NCBI GenBank assembly: GCA_022113835.1
Contig: JAILWY010000012.1
Coordinates: 15,128,001-15,192,000 of the forward strand
Origin: Atopsyche davidsoni
Taxonomy: Eukaryota > Arthropoda > Insecta > Trichoptera > Hydrobiosidae
Direction: 5' to 3'
DNA length: 64,000 nucleotides
Shown: one piece after another, positions 28,901 through 37,900 of the stretch
Layout: every line of letters starts with the position of its first letter
Numbering within the stretch: position 1 is the stretch's first letter
Position numbers and translations under genes: made by a program
The notes under the pieces: model-generated
What the model was told of the DNA's origin: nothing
The model's input: the letters and a program-made list of their open reading frames with translations, nothing else
The model's database searches: none

Positions 28901-31900
28901 GCCAACCAGACATTCATGAAATAATAAAAATTGTGTAAATATTAAACAACATATAATACAATGAAAACAATTATTGATTCACAATACAAATGATAAATGC
29001 ACTTTTTAAGTTATAATTTATAGGTGTCAAAATAAAACAAATTTATGTTATACTTAACATAATAAAAGTCAAGAATGATACATAATTTAAAATATGAAAA
29101 AATGAATTGTATTTCCGATTAGCTGTGCATTTCACGCCTCGTCAAATGAATATCAAAATTTATCGGCAAATGAATAAATTTTATATGCATATAATTTATT
29201 TAATCAAATAATGGCTTTTGGCGTGTTAAATTTAAGTTTTAAATTGAGTAGCAGAGTTGGGTTAGTTTAGGATCAAAAGGGTTGTGAAAAAATGAAATAG
29301 CCTGCGGATCACTCAGTGTGGTTAAATTGTTACACGTTTTTGTTTTTATTAATTTAAAAATGATCGTTGATAACAACATCCTTGAAAAAATATATTTTCT
29401 CTTTGTACAGAAGGTATATCAGATAGCCAAAAAATATTTTTTCCATCGCGTGAATTCCTTCGATATTCTGCAAACTGCAGCAACATGACAATACCGCCTG
29501 TTTCTAAATTTGCAACAAAATCCATGCTTTATTACTGTGTAGTAAGAAGGTAAATACAATCTGCGTCAAAACGTAACTGCTTACAAAATAATTTAAAAAA
29601 GAAATAGCCTTTGTGAATTTAGAAACAACCATAAGCAGTGTTTGAGTTACAAATTAAATCAATTCGTTTTACGTTTATTAAGCACGCAGCTCGAACAAAT
29701 AACCTTGATTGTGAAAGATAATTCAGTTGCGATATAAAATATAACACATTGAATTTTTTAATAGTTTCCAACTCTAATACAAAGATTTGGCCTAACTTTA
29801 ACATACGCATTAACACATATTAGAATAATTGAAATCTAGTTGCTTTGTATTTTATGTACAAAAATTATCGATAGTTCCCAAAACATAAAATTTAAAACGA
29901 GATAGACAGTATTGAAAATTCGCAGGAGATTCACCAAATGTTATGTCACAAATGAGAGAGTCTTGTGTAGAAAGAAAACCCATGACGATGGTAAAAAACG
30001 TAAGGTCTCCTATTACAGTCCAAGGAAAAAAGGTCATTGGAAATAGGAAACTAAGGTAGATGCGGAATTCACGCCAGCGGCTGGATATCGGGAGAATAGT
30101 ATAATAGTAGAATAGTAGGACTGGCCCAGGATAAATATGTGCTCAGTGAAATGGTCACCAACCTCCTCTGAGGAAAGTCATTTGAAGAAGATGATGTCTG
30201 CCTCTGTTTAATAGCTTGGCTAAATACTCGTTTACTTTTTATCATGTTAACTTCTGGATCAGATGGTGGTTTACCTGTGGGCAGACATACCGGTCAGTCC
30301 GAAAGGTAATTACCACGTGGGCGCTAGTTCGTGTTCTGTAACGAGTGGGCACCCCATAGGTCAAGATGCCTTGTTTTTAATGCAGTTATGACTGCCATGC
30401 CATCATATAAAATGCATATTATACGCAGGTGTTTTAAAACTCATGGACCGAAAGCAATAGTGGGTGTCACCCATGCACTACATATTTGCAGTATTTAAAT
30501 TAGTTTTTATAATTCAGTACAAAAAGAATTTAGATAGATATGAAGTGACAAATTTTATTTTGAATGGTTACAATCTTCTGGGCTCCACCCATCTCAAAGC
30601 ACCGGTCTCCAAATCCTAAAGTGGATCTGACTTCGATCAAAAAAATTCTCGGCAGTTCTCTAAATCTCTCTACAATACTTTATCGTTAGCTGCTGTAATG
30701 CACTATTTTCTGTCCTTATCTACAAAGAGATTATTATAATTTTATTAATATATGTATGACAATATAAATTGTTTATTTATAAATTTGTAACTTCGTTGAT
30801 ACTTTTGAAGTATTAAATTTGTTTGTGGACTATAATTTATTGTATCTAGTAATTCATCACTAGACATGCTTTATAAAAATATCAGAAACCAATATGCAGC
30901 TATCCGATATTAAAAATACCGTTTAAATTAAAAACAAATAAAAAGAAAAAAAAATTATCACCACTAATTTTAAATATCTTTTGCGTCTAAAAAAGTAATA
31001 ATAACTACGCATAATTAAATAAATATTTTCTTTAAACTTTTCAGGACGAGATAAACAATATATCACAACACTCCCCGATTCTGAAAGGATAGCGTGGATG
31101 TGGTGCATCCTATTTGCCTTCATGGTTCCAGAAATCGGAGCTCTTATCCGATCCATCAGGATTTGTTTCTTCAAAAGTTGGAAACAACCGACATCAGGAC
31201 AATTCCTTTTGGTAAGTAGAATTTTTTAGTACCTTATATGGAAACTAATTTTAAAAAATCCATTATTTTTATTTATTTTTCAATTTTACAGGTGTTTCTT
31301 GTTGAGACGCTGCATACGATAGGTTTGGCACTTCTCTTCTTCGTGATATTGCCAGAGCTCGACGTAGTCAAAGGGGCCATGTTAACAAACTGCATGTGCT
31401 TCATACCTGGTGTTCTGGGTCTGTTGTCTCGCAGCAACAAGGAGTCAAAGCGCTTCGTGAAAGTCATCGTTGACCTTGCAGCCATCGCTGCCCAAGTCAC
31501 TGGCTTCGTTGTATGGCCCTTGCTCGATGACAGCCCTTCCCTGTGGTTGATTCCGGTCGCCTCTTTCTGCATATCTTTGGGATGGTGGGAAAACTACGTC
31601 TCCAAGAATAGTCCACTTGGTAAATATTCCATCATTTTTATCAAACCGATATGAATTTTAGTTTTAGTTTGGAAACATTAGTTTCCTATTGATTAGCAGA
31701 ATTAGTAAGACTGACCCAGGATAAATGTATTCAGTGAAATGGTTGCCAACCGCCTCTGAAGAGAGGCACTCAAAGAAGAAGATGCTTCCTATTGAAAAAC
31801 TTCAAAATATTTTTTTATGTAATAGTTAATGTTGTTATAATATGTGCGTGTGTTATCAATTTCAGGATTTATGAAAGTTCTTGGAAAAGTAAAAGCAGAA

Positions 31901-34900
31901 CTTTTGTACACAAGATATTTCACGTACATGTTCATATCTGTATGGAAAGTGATTGCGTTCTTTTGCTCTGTTCTTCTGATTCTTTGGATACAAGGGGAAA
32001 ACATCAGTGACTTCTTCGGCTTATTCCAAGAAGGCTTCGGTCCACACATTATCATTATTGAAGAGGTAATTATTAAAATAATTCAGATCACGTTAAATAA
32101 AATAATTTTACAGTTATTGAGCGTGTAAATTTAATAAATATCACCATTACAGATAAAAGCAGTACTGAGTGGAACTGTTTTACCAGATTTGTCTGATGTT
32201 ACCAAAACTGGAGATACTGTTGATATCTCCGCTTCTCACAACACCGCCATCTATGTCCTCCTCATTCAAATCTTTGCAGCCTATTTATGCTACGTGTTCG
32301 GAAAGTTTGCTTGCAAGATCCTTATACAAGGATTCAGCTACGCCTTCCCTGTAAATCTTACAATTCCAGTATCCATCTCGTTGCTCATCGCAGCTTGTGG
32401 TATCAGAAATGGAGATCCTTGCTTCTTCCAAGGGACGATTCCAGATTACTTATTCTTTGAAAGTCCACCAGGTACGTTGACATTTTTCATCAAATATTTT
32501 ATATTTTTCATAGAAGTTCGTTGAAAATATTTCATCCTAATATTTTTACTAAAAATAAAAGGTTTAAGATGATACTTTTACATGGTTTTCAAGTATTTAT
32601 TATAATTTATAATATATTTTAAGCTACCAAGTTTCTATTTATTTCATATTTTTAAGCACCACATTATTTTTGTTACAGTGTACTTTTTAAATGAATTCAT
32701 GTCTCGACAAATGGCATGGGTTTGGCTGCTTTGGCTGCTCTCACAAACATGGATCACTCTTCATATCTGGACACCAAAGTGTGAACGTTTGGCTTCAACA
32801 GAAAAACTTTTTGTGGTGCCTATGTACAATGCTCTTCTCATAGACCAGTCTTTGGGCTTGAACAGAAGATGTGACGATCAAACTGATGTGAAAACAGAGG
32901 TAATAATATTATTGAATTTGCTATATCTAGTTTTATATTGTTAAACTTCACATTTATTATTATTTTTTTAACTTAGGATTTGGCCGAAATTGAAAAAGAA
33001 AAAGGGGACGAATACTATGAAACTATATCTGTTCACACTGATGGATCTAACGCAACCCCAAGAACAGTAAAATCATCAGATCATATCACCAGGTACAATT
33101 TACATAAAATTTATCTAATAGTTTGGATGTTTTATTTTAATTTACCAAATATCTAATAAAATTTTTATTCTGATGAACAGTGGTCTTAAATACTTTTTTT
33201 TGTTTTAGAATTTATGCATGCGCTACTATGTGGCATGAAACTAAGGATGAAATGATTGAGTTCTTGAAGTCTATCTTGCGTCTTGATGAAGATCAATCTG
33301 CTAGGCGAGTTGCACAAAAATATCTCCGAGTTGTTGATCCTGACTATTACGAATTCGAAAGTAAATATATACATATTTATTGTTACAATTTCTAGGTTGA
33401 TTATTGAAATACTGTTTGATTTTCTGGTGGAAAAAATATTAAAACATCACACCTTTTCAGCTCACATTTTCCTCGATGATGCCTTTGAAATCTCTGATCA
33501 CAGTGATGATGACTCTCAAGTGAACATTTTCGTGAGACGATTAATTGGTACTATGGATGAAGCAGCTTCTGAGGTCCATCAGACTAACATCAGACTCAGG
33601 CCTCCCAAGAAATTACCCACACCTTATGGAGGACGCTTGGAATGGACGCTTCCGGGAAAAACGAAAATGGTTTGCCATCTGAAGGACAAGGATAAGATCA
33701 GGCACAGAAAGCGGTGGTCTCAGGTATTCAAGCTTTGTATTTAAAATTTATTGCTATTAATTAGGGCTGTGATTCAGATTTTCAAGTGGTTTTTATTGGT
33801 TCATTTATTTCTATTTCTTCTTTTAGGTCATGTACATGTACTATCTTCTGGGTCATAGACTCATGGAGCTCCCAATCTCCGTTGATCGTAAGGAAGTAAT
33901 GGCAGAAAACACCTATCTTTTAACTCTGGACGGAGACATTGATTTCCAACCTAATGCTGTACAACTCTTGGTTGATTTGATGAAGAAAAACAAGAACCTG
34001 GGAGCTGCTTGCGGTCGTATTCATCCTATTGGATCTGGTTAGACATTATTCTTTTTTATAAAAATATAAATGAATACTATAACAGCATAAAATAAACTAA
34101 AAATATTTTTCTAGGTCCAATGGTGTGGTATCAAATGTTTGAGTATGCTATTGGTCATTGGTTGCAAAAGGCCACCGAGCATATGATCGGCTGTGTACTC
34201 TGTAGCCCTGGATGCTTCTCACTCTTCAGAGGCAAAGCTCTTATGGACGACAACGTTATGAGGAAATACACTACCAGATCAGATGAAGCTAGGCATTACG
34301 TGCAATACGATCAAGGTTAGCTTACATTAATAATAAACAAATCAAACTGTCCATTGTCTACAACAGCAATTTGATAATAATGTCATTCATTAGATTATAA
34401 TTTTTTTATGATATGAATAGTTTTGTACTGAGATGTTCAATATTATATTTCTAGGGGAAGATCGTTGGTTATGCACTCTGATTCTTCAAAGAGGTTATCG
34501 AGTAGAATATTCTGCTGCTTCCGATGCTTACACTCATTGCCCTGAAGGTTTCAATGAATTCTACAACCAACGTCGTCGTTGGGTGCCCTCCACCATGGCT
34601 AATATATTTGATTTACTTATGGATTACAAAAAGACTGTTAAAATCAACGACAACATTTCGATGCCTTACATTTCTTATTTGGTATGTGCCTTACAATTAC
34701 TAATCCTTAGATATATAAAATCAATACTTCAGTATGTTTACAGTAAGAATATGTAACAGAAAGCAAATATATTACCATATCTTCTTTCTTTACATATCCA
34801 ATAATCAAAGTTATTAGATGCATACTTGAGTGAAATAGATAAAAAGTATATCCTCAGTTTTATATGCAAGTTAACGTATTATAATTTTATTAATTCAGAT

Positions 34901-37900
34901 GATGTTGATGGGTGGTACCATTCTTGGCCCTGGAACCATTTTCCTTATGTTGGTGGGAGCTTTTGTGGCTGCCTTCAAGATTGACAACTGGACTTCTTTT
35001 ACATACAATATTATTCCTATATTATTTTTCATGTTGGTTTGCTTTACATGTAAATCAGAAATACAGGTAAGAAGAATGTCCCATTTTTAAAGTCCCTTAT
35101 TTCTTGTTTTGCCTATATTTGTGTACTTGTCTCTGTTGTATCATTGTATATGTTAAGTGTATGTTGTGCTTGTTTTCTAGCTTCTGATTGCTCAAATGTT
35201 ATCTACTGGCTACGCTATGATAATGATGGCTGTGATTGTCGGTACAGCTCTCCAGTTGGGCGAGGATGGAATAGGTTCTCCATCTGCCATTTTCCTTATA
35301 GCGTTAACGAGTTCATTTCTTATAGCAGCCTGTCTTCATCCACAAGAGTTTTGGTGTATAGTTCCCGGTCTCATTTATCTCCTATCCATTCCTTCTATGT
35401 ACTTATTGTTAATCCTTTACTCTATCATCAACTTGAACGTTGTATCGTGGGGAACTCGTGAAGTTATTGCGAAAAAGACGAAGAAGGTTTGTTACTTCAA
35501 TTTTACCTCAAAAAAAAATGATGCTAGAAATTTATGGTGAAGGATAATGGTGGAGGTTTGTTCAAAAAGTATTTCTAATATTTGTACTCATCCCAAATAA
35601 TGTGGTGTTTGTTCTTCAATAGTTTGTCTCGATTATTTATTGTTGCATTGTGGTTAATGAAATGAAATTTTAAGTTTAAAGATAGATATTTTATTTTACT
35701 TGCATGCACATGTTCTTATCTATTTTGTTTCTTTTAACTAACAGTTATTCTTTGCTGGAATTATATCATCAGCATATGGTTTAATTATGATGGCTGTATT
35801 GGTCGGTCTTGGAATACAAATCTTTGAAGATGGTTGGCTCGCACCCTCCAGTTTGTTCCTCTTCATGGTGGCTGGTGAAATGGTTGTAGCAGCTTTACTA
35901 CATCCACAGGAGATATATTGTCTTCCAGCTATTATCATTTACTATATAACAGTACCAAGCATGTACCTTCTTTTAATAATCTTCTCACTATTTAACATGA
36001 ATAACGTAACTTGGGGTACCAGAGAAACAGTAGAAAAACAGAAAAAGAAAACACCTGAGGTAAATTTTCTAATTCTGACTAATTCTTATTGTCATTATTT
36101 TTAATATCTGAAGGCTTAAGGTTCAAAATATAATTAATACTTCATAGCTTGAAAAAGGCTATGCATGATGCACAATGTACATAAGCATGGGTTTTATTTA
36201 TTATTATAATTGAATACTAATACTTATTTAAAACATAATAAAAAAAAGATTTTATAATAATAGTTTAATGTGTTAAATAGGAAATGGAAAACGAAAAGAA
36301 GGAGGCTGAAGAGGCTCAGAAGAAAGCAAAAAATAAATCACTTCTTGGGTTCTTGTCTGGAGGTCAAGGAAACAACACCGATGAAAAAGGATCACTTGAA
36401 TTTTCTTTCGCTGGACTTTTTAAGTGCATGTTCTGCACTCACCCGGAGGGGGGAGAGGAGAGGGCTCATCTCATACACATTTCCGAGTCACTTAGTCAGC
36501 TGAACAAGAAAGTTGATACAGTAGAAAGGTAATCAAACATTTCGGACATATGTTTCAAGCCACAGATATAAATATAGGAATGCAAGCATTGTCTAGATTC
36601 ATAACTTTTGTAAAATGTAAAAGCAACTTATAAAATTTTCGAAAACTTATTAAATTTACAGAGCACTAGACATGAGTGGACTAGTATCTAATAATCCCAG
36701 CAACAGAAGACGGTCAACTTTAGGTGGAAATAATTTACAACATGGCTTGGGAGCCGTTAATGAAGATGCAGAAAATGATATGAATGGCTCGGATTCTGAA
36801 ACACTGTCAACAGTGCCAAAGGTATTATCTCACTTTGTTGTTTCTGGTTTTTTTGTATTAGTGCTTATAGATATATTAATGCTTATAACTTTTCTACCGA
36901 CACTATTAGGAGGAGAGAGATGATCTGTCGAATCCATATTGGATTGATGATCCTGAACTTCGCAAGGGTGAGGTTGATTTCCTTTCCGATGCTGAATTAC
37001 AATTCTGGACTGACCTCTTGGCCCGTTACTTGTATCCCATTGAGGATAATAAAGATGAACAGGTATAAATAAGAACTTTATTCTCATAATGAAGTAATTA
37101 ATCAGCCTTTACAGAATTAAAAAAAAGATGTATAATTTTATTATTATCTATATTTGTTACTTAATACTTGCTTTTACAGGTTAAAATATGTACCTTACAA
37201 TTTTTTTTTTCGTGGAAAATCAAATCACAACTATTATCATCCCGAGGAATGTTTTCAGCTTTTCACTGTAGTCATATTTATATTGCTCGTTGAAGAATTC
37301 CCCCATGTAAAATAAATTGCCACTGATTTTAGAAACGTATTGCCCAAGACTTGAAAGACTTGCGAGATCGCTCTGTGTTTGGCTTCTTTATGCTGAATGC
37401 ATTGTTTGTTCTTATCGTATTCCTACTGCAGTTAAATAAGGACCTTCTCCATATTAAGTGGCCACTTGGAGTCAAAACAAATATTACTTACGATGAAGGC
37501 ACCCAAGAGGTAATGTCAGCCAATAACCCGACAGGTGTCAGTATTCAAAAAAGACGGTGGAAAGCTGAAAGAGAAAGTTTGCTCCGAACCCTTCCGACAA
37601 GTAATCTCCTCGTCGTTCTTGAATTCTGACCATTTTTTGTGTGTAATAATTGTTGTTTGTTTTGTGCCGTCTTCCAGGCTCGCATTGCAGCCGACTTGGT
37701 GGAGCTACGGAATAAATCAGTTTTTGCATTCTTCATGTTCAATGCGTTGTTTATTTTGATCGTATTTTTACTGCAACTGAATAAAGACCAACTCCACGTG
37801 GATTGGCCACTGGGAATAAAGACAAATATCACGTACATCGAGGAGACAGGAGAGGTACAGCTGCGCGCAGCTGGGTTCTATAATGACTGTTCTGGCCTCT

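Noticed and set aside
31273..31572. Minus-strand frame of 99 codons
   Set aside because: Antisense shadow of CHS1 exon 5.
34899..35090. Open frame starting MMLMGG as a separate small membrane protein
   Set aside because: It is CHS1 exon 15; the ATG codons follow a splice acceptor and the frame continues from exon 14.
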